Below are positions 16,097 to 24,358 of a stretch of 64,000 nucleotides of DNA, piece by piece. A program made the position numbers and the translations under genes. The stretch covers positions 1,178,001-1,242,000 of the forward strand of contig NZ_JAUSQK010000001.1 of assembly GCF_030811115.1 (NCBI RefSeq), written 5' to 3'. The notes beneath the pieces were generated by a model, which had not been told where the DNA came from, searched no databases, and saw only the letters and a program-made list of their open reading frames with translations. The DNA is from Olsenella profusa DSM 13989 (GTDB lineage: Bacteria; Actinomycetota; Coriobacteriia; Coriobacteriales; Atopobiaceae). The first letter of the stretch is position 1. Each line of letters begins with the position of its first letter.

Positions 16097-17398
16097 ATGG
16101 AGCGACCCCTCATGGAAGACCTCGTCAGGTGGAAGGACGCCGCCCGCAGGAAGCCCCTCGTGCTCAACGGGGCTAGGCAGGTCGGAAAGACCTGGCTACT
16201 CAAGGAGTTCGGCGCAAGGTACTTCGAGAATGTCGCCTACGTCAACCTTGACAACAACCCAGGCCTTGCCACCCAGTTCAATGCAGGCTACGACCTGTCC
16301 CGCCTTTTGCTCGTGATTCAAGCGGAGAGCGGGCAGAGGGTGACCCCCGGCAAGACCCTCGTCGTGCTCGACGAGATCCAGGAGTGCCCCAAGGCGCTCA
16401 CCTCGCTCAAGTACTTCTGCGAGAACGTCCCCGAGCTCGCCGTGGCGGCGGCGGGGTCGCTCCTCGGCATCACGTTCCATGAGGGCACCGGCTATCCCGT
16501 CGGCAAGGTCGACACACTCGACCTCCATCCTCTGAGCTTTCGCGAGTTTCTCGACGCGACAGGTAACCCAATGTTGCGGGAGATCGTCGACTCGGGCGAC
16601 GGAGAGCTCCTCGGATCCTTCGCGGTGAGGTTCGTGGAGCTGCTTAAGCAGTACTACTTCGTCGGGGGCATGCCTGAGGCGGTTGCCACGTTTACCGAGT
16701 CCGGCGACCTGGCCGCCGTTCGTGCCGTGCAGGAGGGCATCCTGTTTGGCTACGAGAGGGACGTCTCGAAGCACCTGGGGGCTGTCGAGGCGGAGCACGC
16801 CCTTGCCGCGTGGCGCTCGCTGCCGGCGCATCTCGGGCAGGAGAACAAGAAGTTCGTCTTCGGGCACGTCAGGGAGGGCGCCCGGGCTCGGGACTACCGT
16901 TCGGCGATTACCTGGCTCACCCGGGCCGGCATCGCGACCAGGGTCTCTAGGGTGTCCAAGCCGGGCATCCCTCTCTCTGCCTACGCCGACGAGTCCGCGT
17001 TCAAGCTCTTCGCCCTCGACCTCGGCCTCCTCGGAGCGCTCTCCGGGCTTGACGCCTCGAGCATTGTCGACGGCAACGCGCTCTTCACCGAGTTCAAGGG
17101 AGCCCTTACTGAGCAGTACGTCTGCCAGCAGCTGATCTCGGACTGCGGCCTCAGCCCGTGCTACTGGTCCGCGCAGAACTCCCGAGGCGAGGTCGACTTC
17201 CTCGTGCAGCGCGGCGGCAGGGTCTACCCCATCGAGGTGAAAGCTGAAGAGAACCTGAAGTCCAAGAGCCTGGGGGCGTTTTCCGAGCGGTATCCCGGCA
17301 CGATGCCGAGGCGCTTCAGCCTCTCGGGCTTCCGCGACCAGGGCTGGATGCGCAACGTGCCGCTCTATGCCATCGGAAACCCAGGGTGCTGGGATTAA
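16097..17398 (+). CDS. AAA family ATPase with DUF4143 domain
   Basis: This 433-residue protein has an N-terminal AAA_14 ATPase domain (Walker A GARQVGKTW near residue 26, Walker B LVVLDEIQE near 95, sensor-like AAAGSLLG) and a C-terminal DUF4143 domain with a nuclease-like ending (RGEVDFLV then VYPIEVKAEENLKSKSL), the plan of PD-(D/E)XK-fold proteins. The start at 16097 is chosen because GGAGGG precedes it; an ATG at 16082 has none. Members are widespread, patchily distributed, and often lie in mobile or defence regions; their cellular role is unsettled. The gene interrupts a McrBC locus here. Confidence 0.85.
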   Translation: MERPLMEDLVRWKDAARRKPLVLNGARQVGKTWLLKEFGARYFENVAYVNLDNNPGLATQFNAGYDLSRLLLVIQAESGQRVTPGKTLVVLDEIQECPKALTSLKYFCENVPELAVAAAGSLLGITFHEGTGYPVGKVDTLDLHPLSFREFLDATGNPMLREIVDSGDGELLGSFAVRFVELLKQYYFVGGMPEAVATFTESGDLAAVRAVQEGILFGYERDVSKHLGAVEAEHALAAWRSLPAHLGQENKKFVFGHVREGARARDYRSAITWLTRAGIATRVSRVSKPGIPLSAYADESAFKLFALDLGLLGALSGLDASSIVDGNALFTEFKGALTEQYVCQQLISDCGLSPCYWSAQNSRGEVDFLVQRGGRVYPIEVKAEENLKSKSLGAFSERYPGTMPRRFSLSGFRDQGWMRNVPLYAIGNPGCWD

Positions 17399-17521
17399 TG
17401 GGCGTCGTGGTAGGCGTTACGAGCTAAGGTTGCCTGGCAGATGAAATTTACTCCTTCTGGTCCAAAAGGGGCATGATTGCACGTGAAAGGGGCAGAGTCA
17501 GGTGGTCATTGCACCACGTGC

Positions 17522-17762
17522 TCATGATGCCTCGGATAGCACCTCGGCGATGGCCTCCGCGGGCGTCCTCCATCCCAGCGTCTCGCGGGCTCTGCCGGTG
17601 AGGAGGTCTTGGACGCAGACCACCTCTGCGTGGGCGGTTCCGCCCTTCTTGCGCAGCTCCACGGTCTTTTGCTCGGACCCCGTCGTGCGCCTGGGTGATC
17701 GGGGCATGCAGACTCCTGACCGGACCGCATCGGGCCCAACTTTTCGTCCGCATGCCCCTACC
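17522..17762 (-). pseudogene. IS30-family transposase remnant
   Basis: The minus-strand frame ends GRARETLGWRTPAEAIAEVL-SEAS-stop, the typical C-terminus of IS30 transposases (R-x-x-TLGW-x-TP). The upstream part (SEQKTVELRKKGG) does not continue into a transposase core, so the DDE catalytic region is deleted. The remnant is flanked on its right by the 55-bp segment that recurs at 932-986. Confidence 0.55.
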
Positions 17763-17763
17763 G

Positions 17764-17819
17764 CTCAAACCGAATAATGCCACTGCCTATGCAGGCAAAT
17801 ACTCACGCAGCAGCGTGCC
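17764..17819. repeat. Second copy of the 55-bp segment (inverted relative to 932-986)
   Basis: The reverse complement matches 932-986 with about three mismatches. On the minus strand it contains the end of a 22-codon open frame (from about 17855) ending GTLLREYLPA. The IS30-like remnant starts immediately to its left. Confidence 0.6.
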
Positions 17820-17885
17820 GTAGTCAGCCTTCACATTGATCTCATCCCTGGCCATGATTCTAGTCAGGATCGAAAGGAGACCATC

Positions 17886-18100
17886 ATGTCCGCTTTGACC
17901 ATGGGGCTCGCGGATGCGAAGAGCAACTTCTCCCGCGTCACCGTCGAGGTGAACAGGACCAGCAGACCCGTCACGATACTGAAGAACAACAACAAGCCCT
18001 GGGTCGTCATCCAGCCCGTCAAGAGCGCAGACAGCTCCTGGACGTCGCGGTCGGCTTCATGGACGAGTACACGGACGCCCTCGAAGAGCTCGCCAGGTGA
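17886..18100 (+). pseudogene. Phd/YefM antitoxin, frameshifted near its end
   Basis: ATG 17886 (after AAAGGAGACC) opens MSALTMGLADAKSNFSRVTV and VTILKNNNKPWVVIQPVK, a clear Phd/YefM antitoxin N-terminal DNA-binding half. At about 18034 the frame is lost. The expected tail (LLDVAVGFMDEYTDALEELA) lies one frame over and ends in TGA at 18098-18100. A one-base deletion explains it. The toxin-neutralising tail would be replaced by unrelated sequence. The restored stop overlaps the GTG of the next frame, a typical antitoxin/toxin junction. Confidence 0.65.
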
Positions 18101-18288
18101 GCGCGCCCAAGATGTCCGGACACGAGTTCAAGCCCAGCCATGGCGAGCTTCTGGAGACGATTCTCGGCGTGACTGACGGCACCTTGAGCTACGGAAGGTC
18201 TCGTAAGCTGGGTGCAGAGCGCTATGGGCTAGGGGGAATGCGGGTTGCGGCTGCTCCGGCATCGTCGGCCTCACAAGGGCTCCTTTGA
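18097..18288 (+). CDS. Short frame at the toxin position, unrecognised
   Basis: GTG 18097 overlaps the restored antitoxin stop (GGTGAGC) and opens 63 codons beginning MSAPKMSGHEFKPSHGELLE. The first ~30 residues look coding and include a hydrophobic-polar pattern (LLETILGVTDGTLSYGRSRK). The last third (AAAPASSASQGLL) looks like read-through of non-coding DNA. It may be the amino-terminal stub of the cognate toxin or of a toxin-like protein; I cannot assign a family. Confidence 0.3.
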   Translation: MSAPKMSGHEFKPSHGELLETILGVTDGTLSYGRSRKLGAERYGLGGMRVAAAPASSASQGLL

Positions 18289-18434
18289 CAACAACTGCAT
18301 GGCCCCCTTTTATTCGCCGTGTCAAGGGGTCTAGGGGTAAAAGCGTTATCCTTGATAATTTGCGACCGAGATGATACATAAAAAGCAATGGCGCCACCCG
18401 CAAGAACAAGACCGATGATAATCAAGACATTCAT
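18222..18434 (-). CDS. Small membrane protein after the XRE regulator, 3' end probably recombined
   Basis: ATG 18434 overlaps the regulator stop (ATGA) and opens MNVLIIIGLVLAGGAIAFYV, one membrane helix, then SSRSQIIKDNAFTPRPLDTA. This first part shares the lower GC of the regulator. The C-terminal half (RGPCSCCQRSPCEADDAGAA) has GC-rich, cysteine-rich sequence from the flanking DNA, so the original end was probably lost at a junction near 18310. Confidence 0.45.
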   Translation of the reverse strand: MNVLIIIGLVLAGGAIAFYVSSRSQIIKDNAFTPRPLDTANKRGPCSCCQRSPCEADDAGAAATRIPPSP

Positions 18435-18952
18435 CTGTTGTCCTCCGTTTTCTTACCCAGCAGTCTCAGCTTGAATTCCCTGATCCGGGCCGCAGATCTG
18501 CTTGTGAAGATCACGCCGAGAATAATCATTCCAAATGCAATGCCAAGGCCAAAACCATCGATGCCGTCATATGGCGTAGTCTTATCCAGCCCTAGCAATG
18601 TAATCACCAGAAAAGCGGCAAAGCCGATCAGGCCGGCGATAAACAGCCAGTGCATCCTGCGAAGCAGTCTTGCTTTTTCCTCGTTGCTGTAATCTGCAAC
18701 CTGCAATACCGTATCTTTCAGTTCCTGACTCATATGCTCACTTTTCCTTTCTCCGTTCAGGATCTCACGGAGGTCAACTGTGTAGAAATCAGATAATTCG
18801 ATCAGGATGTCCAGATCCGGCATATTGCTGCCGGTCTCCCACCGGGATACCGTTCTGCGCGCGACGCCAGTCCGCTCCGCGAGCTGCTCCTGCGTGAGTC
18901 CCTTTTCCTTACGAAGCTCCTGAAGGATTTTCCCAATCTTTACAAGATCCAT
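18431..18952 (-). CDS. XRE-family HTH regulator with two membrane helices
   Basis: A 173-residue protein. Residues about 6-61 form a Cro/C1-type HTH (KGLTQEQLAERTGVARRTVS, RWETGSNMPDLDILIELSDF). After a linker come two hydrophobic helices (LFIAGLIGFAAFLVITLLG and FGLGIAFGMIILGVIFTS) and a basic tail. HTH-plus-membrane regulators of this form are common in Clostridia. The base composition of 18.3-19.0 kb is visibly more AT-rich than its surroundings, and codon use (AAA, ATT, GAT, AGA) differs, which suggests recent transfer from a Firmicute. The coupled small membrane gene downstream may be its partner. Confidence 0.8.
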   Translation of the reverse strand: MDLVKIGKILQELRKEKGLTQEQLAERTGVARRTVSRWETGSNMPDLDILIELSDFYTVDLREILNGERKSEHMSQELKDTVLQVADYSNEEKARLLRRMHWLFIAGLIGFAAFLVITLLGLDKTTPYDGIDGFGLGIAFGMIILGVIFTSRSAARIREFKLRLLGKKTEDNR

Positions 18953-19922
18953 GGTCTTATGGCCTCCTCTCTGGGTTCAGCATGCTGCAGATTTCTTTTG
19001 CATAACAGGACACAAAGTGAGCAATTACCCTATTCCAAGGATGAGACATGGCATGACTCGTTGACATTAAAGATCATTGCTTTTTGCTTTTGCTCTTGAA
19101 CGCCTTGACCATAGCATCACTAAGCCCCTGAGACGGCACTTCCGTACCCATCGGTCTGGGCGGCCAGTCCGTGAACCTCCCGATTTCCCGTTTGCCGCTT
19201 CCGAGGTCACCGTAAAGACTTCCATCGACGGCACCGTCGAGAACCTCAGGGATGTCCCCCAGCTCATCAAGGATGGAGAGTTCTCAATCAGTGCTAAACC
19301 CATCACCTCCGACGAAATTCCCGAAGGCCTCGAACTCCCCGAGCAGGGCAAGGTCCCCGCTCGCCTTGTTGCCATGGCGGAGCAGCTCACGTTGAGCCTC
19401 TCAAAAGGTCGCGCATATCCCCCGTCGTCACCCTTGGGCGGCAGGGGGCTTCTGATGGTGCGGCACTATCATTTGCTCCACCACCGAGGCCTTCTTACTT
19501 GACGGAATACAGCCTCGACGTCCCCGTCGATCTTGAGGTTGTCTGGGGACAGCTTACGCTTTCGCTCAAGCACACTCCAGAGTCCCTCGATCATCAGTCT
19601 CCCCTTCAGGCAGAGAACCGTCTTGGCCGAGGTCGGTATGTCCTAGTCGCTTCGGCCTCGCTCATGCGCAGGTCGACGTACTCGCTGACGTCTACCGCGA
19701 GCAGCTTCCCGTGCTTCTCCGACGTCAGCTCGACTCTATATTTCTCCGCAGGTATGGCACCACCCTTCCCTCGTGTGGCGCCATCCCATCGAATATAAGG
19801 AGATTAATCACCAGTTTAGTGCCCTTTTCCTGGACTCTTTCAATACGTCACGTAGCCTTGGGTTGCATGGCTTCCGACCCGTGCTGCGACAGTTAATTCT
19901 AATCAGCTTTCTGATCAGCTGA
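18953..19922. other. 970-bp stretch of unassignable gene debris
   Basis: No intact gene. A plus-strand frame around 19200-19390 contains protein-like sequence (VTVKTSIDGTVENLRDVPQL, ISAKPITSDEIPEGLELPEQ). A minus-strand frame ending at 19616 contains EKYRVELTSEKHGKLLAVDV and SEYVDLRMSEAEA. Both look like pieces of real proteins but I could not assign either. The region joins the AT-richer XRE segment to the SemiSWEET gene and seems to be a pile-up of truncated inserts. Confidence 0.4.
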
Positions 19923-20180
19923 CTACAGGGCGGTGATTGCGGCGATTGCACCAAACAAAACGCCAAGAGCATTTGCCACCATGATAGGCCAATCCTTTTT
20001 CTTTTGAAAGAAGCCATAGCAGACCCATAGAGTGCAGTTTATTGCAGCAACCATAGGCTGCAAGAAACCACTTTTATCTCCGTGAAGGTTATTTATGATC
20101 TGAGGGAAGTAAGCTATATACATGAGCATGGCGGTGCATGTTGCTATCCACCCAACAGTTTTGAATGTTTTTTGGTTCAT
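19923..20180 (-). CDS. SemiSWEET family transporter
   Basis: An 85-residue protein with three predicted membrane helices (GWIATCTAMLMYIAYFPQI, PMVAAINCTLWVCYGFF, PIMVANALGVLFGAIAAIT). The PQ-type motif YFPQI in helix 1 and the Asn-Cys-Thr-Leu-Trp-Val-Cys-Tyr-Gly helix 2 are hallmarks of bacterial SemiSWEETs, which dimerise to form a sugar-transport channel. AT-rich codons and a lone position suggest horizontal acquisition. The substrate is unknown. ATG at 20180; stop TAG at 19923. Confidence 0.85.
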   Translation of the reverse strand: MNQKTFKTVGWIATCTAMLMYIAYFPQIINNLHGDKSGFLQPMVAAINCTLWVCYGFFQKKKDWPIMVANALGVLFGAIAAITAL

Positions 20181-20459
20181 AGTCTATTCCAACTTTCAGC
20201 GACGACAAGATGCACAAGATGGAAACGAAACAGCAGTAAGTAGAATAAAGCCCAACTCTATATATTATTACGAAAGCTATAGCGAAGTTTCATAAAAGTA
20301 ACACGGTATATGCTAATCCATTTGAAAATACCCTTTCAGCACTTGGTAGCAAATGGTAGCTTCCGGTCTCATCTATCGTGCCGCCCCAACCACTTCCTGG
20401 GAGTGCTCGAGGCGTCTCCTTTACGCTTGCCATCGGCACTACAAGCCGAGAGGACGTCT

Positions 20460-20971
20460 CTAGAATGCGAGATCCTCATTCGAGGACACATCGAACGTCG
20501 CCATCATCTCCGAGCCTGTGTCGTCAGGCCATTTGCGAACTGTCCTGACAGCGATTTTCGCTCCTCCTTCTGCGGGAAGCCGAATACGCCCGTGCCGATG
20601 CAGCAGAGGACAATCGAAGACAGGCTGTAATTCTTCGCCAGGACCAGGCAACTGCTGTGGCAGCTGGCGAGCTGTACGTGGGTGAAGGTCCGTGAGACTC
20701 CCGTGCGCGATGGTACCGGCCGTATGGATGACGTGCTTCGAGGGGAGGTTGTACGCGGTGGTGATCTTTACCGATTAACCCCTCGAGCAGCTCGTCCTGC
20801 GTTTTGAGCCAGTTTTCATCCGCAGGTGTCGGTGACCTGGTGTTCACTAAGGTGCGGGACGCGTTCCCCTAGCTCATTTGCGTCGTTCGCCGGAGGGGCG
20901 TGGAGCCCGCGCTCGGCACACAGCTCTGCCGCTAGATGCTCAGGCAATCCCTTCTTACGACCGGACTCCAT
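20460..20971 (-). pseudogene. Macrodomain ADP-ribosyl hydrolase, multiply frameshifted
   Basis: ATG 20971 overlaps the end of the SirTM-like frame and opens MESGRKKGLPEHLAAELCAE. Further pieces lie in different frames: NTRSPTPADENWLKTQDELL, KHVIHTAGTIAHGSLTDLH, YSLSSIVLCCIGTGVFGFP, and IAVRTVRKWPDDTGSEMMAT. In order these are the N-terminal extension and macrodomain (including GTGVFGFP) of the protein-ADP-ribose hydrolases linked to SirTM. At least three frameshifts, and loss of the central part between DELL and KHVIH, make it a pseudogene. Confidence 0.7.
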
Positions 20972-21800
20972 GCTGCGCCTCCTCGTGGCCGATCAACGCC
21001 AACGCCTCGGAGAGTGCCGTGTCGATATCGGCATCGAGTAGAATCAAACGGCTGCGGATCTCAGCCGGCGTATACGCCTCCCCATAGTTGGCGCATGCGT
21101 ACTTGGCCTGCGGATTGGTGCTCGTGTGCTGCCAGAAGGGATATTTGATGATGACGGGTGTGCTCATGCCCACCCCCAGCTCGAGATGGGACACCCTTCC
21201 CCACCCGTGTGCGTCCATGAAGTCACGGTAGCGCCCCGCTGCCTCGTGCCAGCCGTTATCTTCCACAAAGGTGTCGTCTGCTCGCAGGTTCATGCTCATA
21301 GGCGCCCCGCATTTGGGGCAATGGGGCACCAACCTTTCCGGTACCCGCATGCCATGCTCCTCCTCTACCATGCGCTTCACCGCCCCGTAGCTATCATAGG
21401 TGGCGTCGTGGCACGGTACGCTGCGCTGCCACAGGCCGTAGTCACCCTGTGTGTAGAACAAGCGCTCCTTGGGGAATCCTGCCAGCTGGAACCGATGGTT
21501 CACGTTAGTGGTCAGGATGAAGAGATCCTCACCGTCAAGCAGGCGCAGGAGTTTCTCGTAGGTACCCTTTGGCGCGTCTACGTAGCGGCTGTACCAGATG
21601 TGGCGACTCCAGCATGCCCATTGCTCCTTAAATGTGGGGAAGGGGAGGAAGCCGGCCGAGTACATGTCGGTGAATCCGCGCGACTTGATAAAATCGGCGA
21701 AGCGGTGACGGAAGCGCTCGTCGCCGTAGGCGAAGCCCGTGGCCATTGAGAGGCCCGAGTCGGCGCCACTCTTGCACTCGTCTGCAGTGATTTCCTGCAG
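20955..21800 (-). pseudogene. SirTM-like Sir2-family ADP-ribosyltransferase, N-terminally truncated
   Basis: The frame runs through SGADSGLSMATGFAYGDERF, SRGFTDMYSAGFLPFPTFKE, LFILTTNVNHRFQLAGFPKE, a zinc-site-like PHCPKCGAPMSMNLRAD and a C-terminal domain to the TAA at 20955. This is the class M sirtuin plan, in which TTNVDH-type and GAGSGLS motifs bind NAD. The N-terminal Rossmann start is missing, the SGAD replaces the usual GAGS, and the frame fuses into an unrelated membrane-protein frame near 21800. The nearest internal ATG is 21746. The neighbour is the macrodomain gene, the eraser for SirTM modification. Confidence 0.7.
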
Positions 21801-22044
21801 AAAGCAGGGACTGAAAGCCTGTCTGTGTGAAGGGCAAGCCCGCTTTGGACGGCTTGACGTCGTAGTCGTAGTGCGAACGAATAAATATGTGACCGAAAAT
21901 TATGCAGAGAACCTCAAGCGCAGGCGCAACTCCCGCAAGCACAGTAGCGACGAAAAAACTCCCTCCTCTGGGCTCTCCCGCCATTGATGCCAGAGTAGTC
22001 AGGACAGCAAATTGTGCGATGCCAGTTCCGCATAGCATAACCAT
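21760..22044 (-). CDS. Membrane protein fragment, unrecognised
   Basis: From ATG 22044 the frame gives MVMLCGTGIAQFAVLTTLAS, a polar loop GEPRGG, a second hydrophobic segment (FFVATVLAGVAPALEVLCII) and SHYDYDVKPSKAGLPFTQTG. It then runs out of frame into the SirTM remnant (the open frame ends at 21628). It appears to be the first two helices of a small membrane protein whose 3' end was lost when it joined the SirTM debris. No family recognised. Confidence 0.4.
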
Positions 22045-22120
22045 CCAATGACAGGGCGGTTACGTCGTCATCGGCGGAAAGAGATAGGTGCTGGCTTCCA
22101 CATGTACGGGGTATCGGGAC

Positions 22121-23005
22121 CTACGCCCAGATGGCCATCGCGAGCGTCGCCACCGTGACCAGCGCGAGGCCCGCGAGCGCCCGCCTGGTGTAGCGCTCGC
22201 GGAGCACGGTGGCCGCGAAGCCCATGGATACGAGCGTCGAGAGCCTGTCGATGGGCACGACGACGCTCACGATGCCCTGCTGGATGGCGAGGTAGTAGCA
22301 GAGCCAGCTGGCGCCCGTGGTCACGCCCGAAAGGGCGAGGAAGGCGAGTTCGCGCCGGTCGAGCGCGGAGGGCCGCGCCTGCGGCAGCTTGTGGCGCAGG
22401 GCCACGACGAGCCAGGCCATCACGAGCACGAAGCAGGTGCGCACGGCCGTAGCGAGGTTGGAGGGCACGCCCACGATGCCGACCTTGGCGAGGATCGAGG
22501 TGAGTGCCGCGAAGACGGCCGAGCCGACCGCATAGACGAGATAGGCGCTGCCGTGTGCCGCGGCCGTCTCGGCATCCGCCGCCTGCCTGCGTTCGACCAT
22601 CATGAGGGTGCCCAGCAGTATGGCCGCGGAGCAAGCGAGCTTGAGCGGCAGCGCATCCGTCTCGCCAAAGAGCGCCATGGCCAGGAGGATCGTGAGGACG
22701 GAGCTCGTCTTGTCGATGGGGACGACCTTGTTGACGTCACCCATCGAGAGCGCCTTGAAGTAGCAGATCCAGCTCGCACCGGTGGCTACGCCCGAGAGCG
22801 CGAGGAAGGCCCACGACGTGGCGCCGATGGAGCCGAGTGCCCCCGCCTGCCCCGTCAGTGCCGCCATGAGCCAGGCGAAGGCGAGCACTACGACGGTACG
22901 GATCGCCGTCGCCACGTCCGGGTCGGTCCTCCTGATGCCGAGCTTGGCGAGAACCGCCGTCACGCCCGCGAAGAGCGCCGAGCCAGCGGCAGCCAACAGC
23001 CACAT
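22121..23005 (-). CDS. DMT/EamA family transporter
   Basis: A 294-residue membrane protein of two repeated EamA domains with about ten helices. The halves share the same motifs: VTAVLAKLGIRRTDP and LTSILAKVGIVGVPS; SGVATGASWICYFKAL and SGVTTGASWLCYYLAI; VVPIDKTSSVLTILLA and VVPIDRLSTLVSMGFA. Members export small metabolites or amino acids; the substrate is unknown. Start ATG at 23005, stop TAG at 22121. It is a single-gene unit and looks intact, marking the end of the decayed region. Confidence 0.85.
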   Translation of the reverse strand: MWLLAAAGSALFAGVTAVLAKLGIRRTDPDVATAIRTVVVLAFAWLMAALTGQAGALGSIGATSWAFLALSGVATGASWICYFKALSMGDVNKVVPIDKTSSVLTILLAMALFGETDALPLKLACSAAILLGTLMMVERRQAADAETAAAHGSAYLVYAVGSAVFAALTSILAKVGIVGVPSNLATAVRTCFVLVMAWLVVALRHKLPQARPSALDRRELAFLALSGVTTGASWLCYYLAIQQGIVSVVVPIDRLSTLVSMGFAATVLRERYTRRALAGLALVTVATLAMAIWA

Positions 23006-23098
23006 GTCTGGTCATCCCCCAGGGGCCGCGATCCTGCAATCGCATCAGACTGTAGCGCCTTGGCGAGCCAAAATCCATGGCATCCCGCGGCCGCGTCG

Positions 23099-24358
23099 CT
23101 ATGCCACCTGGTGCCTTCTGAATGACACTGCGGACAGGGGCACGCAGACGACCAGCGCCAAGCCGTAGAGCGCCGTCACGACGGCCTCCAGGTCGAGCAC
23201 CACCGGTCCCAGGGCATACGAGACACCTTGGGTGAACAGCGGGCTGGGGGCCAGCGCATTCGTGGGGAACAGGTAGGACAGGCGTTCCAGCAGGTCCACG
23301 TCCCCGGTCGGGATCAGCGCGGTCATCAGCACGAGGACGACATCCACCATGAACACGGAGAGCGTCGACCTGGTCCGTGACGAGAGGGCCAGCGTGAGCG
23401 CCGCGAAACCCATCGCCATGAGGTAGGCGAGCGCGACGCCGACCGCCACCGCCTGACCCATCGTGAGGGCATATGGTGCAGTGACCGATACCAGCTGCAC
23501 GGGGAGGTCTCCTCCCTCCGCGCCGAACGCCCCGAGCGCGATGCCGCAGAGGATGGCCGCGCAGAGGGCGAAGTACGCCGTCGAGAAGAGGAGCGATGCC
23601 GCGACCTTCGCCGCGACGAGCCGGCCTCGGCCGTGCCGCGTGGCCAGGATGACGGCGTCGGTGCCATCCTGGTACTCGGAGGAGAACACGGGGGCGAGCA
23701 CGACGCAGATGGCTATCATGGGGAACGCCAAGAAGCCGAGGCAGTCGAGGACGTCCACCTAGCCGCCCGCGTACCCGTACGAGAGGGGCCTGCTGATCGC
23801 GGCTTGGCGGGAGGTCCAGTACGCCACCCCCGCGTCGGTGTAGTCCCAGCCGTTCCCTCCGTGGATGAGCTCTTGGTACCTTGCGTCCACGGCACCGTAG
23901 AAGTCGCCCTCCTCGTCGGACGAGAGGCCCGCAACCGTCTGGCAGGGCTCCTGCCCACGGACATGCCAGGGGGAGAGGAGGTAGGCGTAGTATTTGTTTG
24001 ACATCGTCTCGAACGTGGCGGCATCGTGGCTCTCGAGCATCAGCGAGTACGCCGCCTCGTCGCTCACGTCGAGGACGTCGTCGGGCGAGACGGTTCCGAA
24101 GGCCATGGAGCGATATCCCTCAAGGTCTTCCCGGACCCTCTGTGGGGTGAGGATCCCCGCGTGCTCGGCCGCCTCGGACCGCTCGTAGGCGATCGCCTCG
24201 GTTCCCGCAAGCACCCTTCCGGCACCGGCCTGCACCCGTGTCTCCGCCACGTTGAGGGCCATGATGCCGCACATGAGGAGGGCCACACCGATGCAGGTGA
24301 GCAGCGAGACCCGGCGGGAGAGCGTCTTCTTGAGCTCGAACGCGATGAGGCTAGGCAT
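23099..24358 (-). pseudogene. ABC-2 type permease interrupted by an in-frame TAG
   Basis: ATG 24358 (overlapping the ATPase 3' end) opens MPSLIAFELKKTLSRRVSLL, an N-terminal helix, and a large external domain to RPLSYGYAGG. TAG occupies 23759-23761, and the same frame resumes VDVLDCLGFLAFPMIAICVV with five further helices to 23099. Together they form one ~420-residue ABC-2 permease. TGG to TAG would restore a Trp after YAGG, typical at this point of such permeases. It may be a nonsense mutation, a sequencing error, or two chains made by restart at the GTG right after the TAG. Confidence 0.75.
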
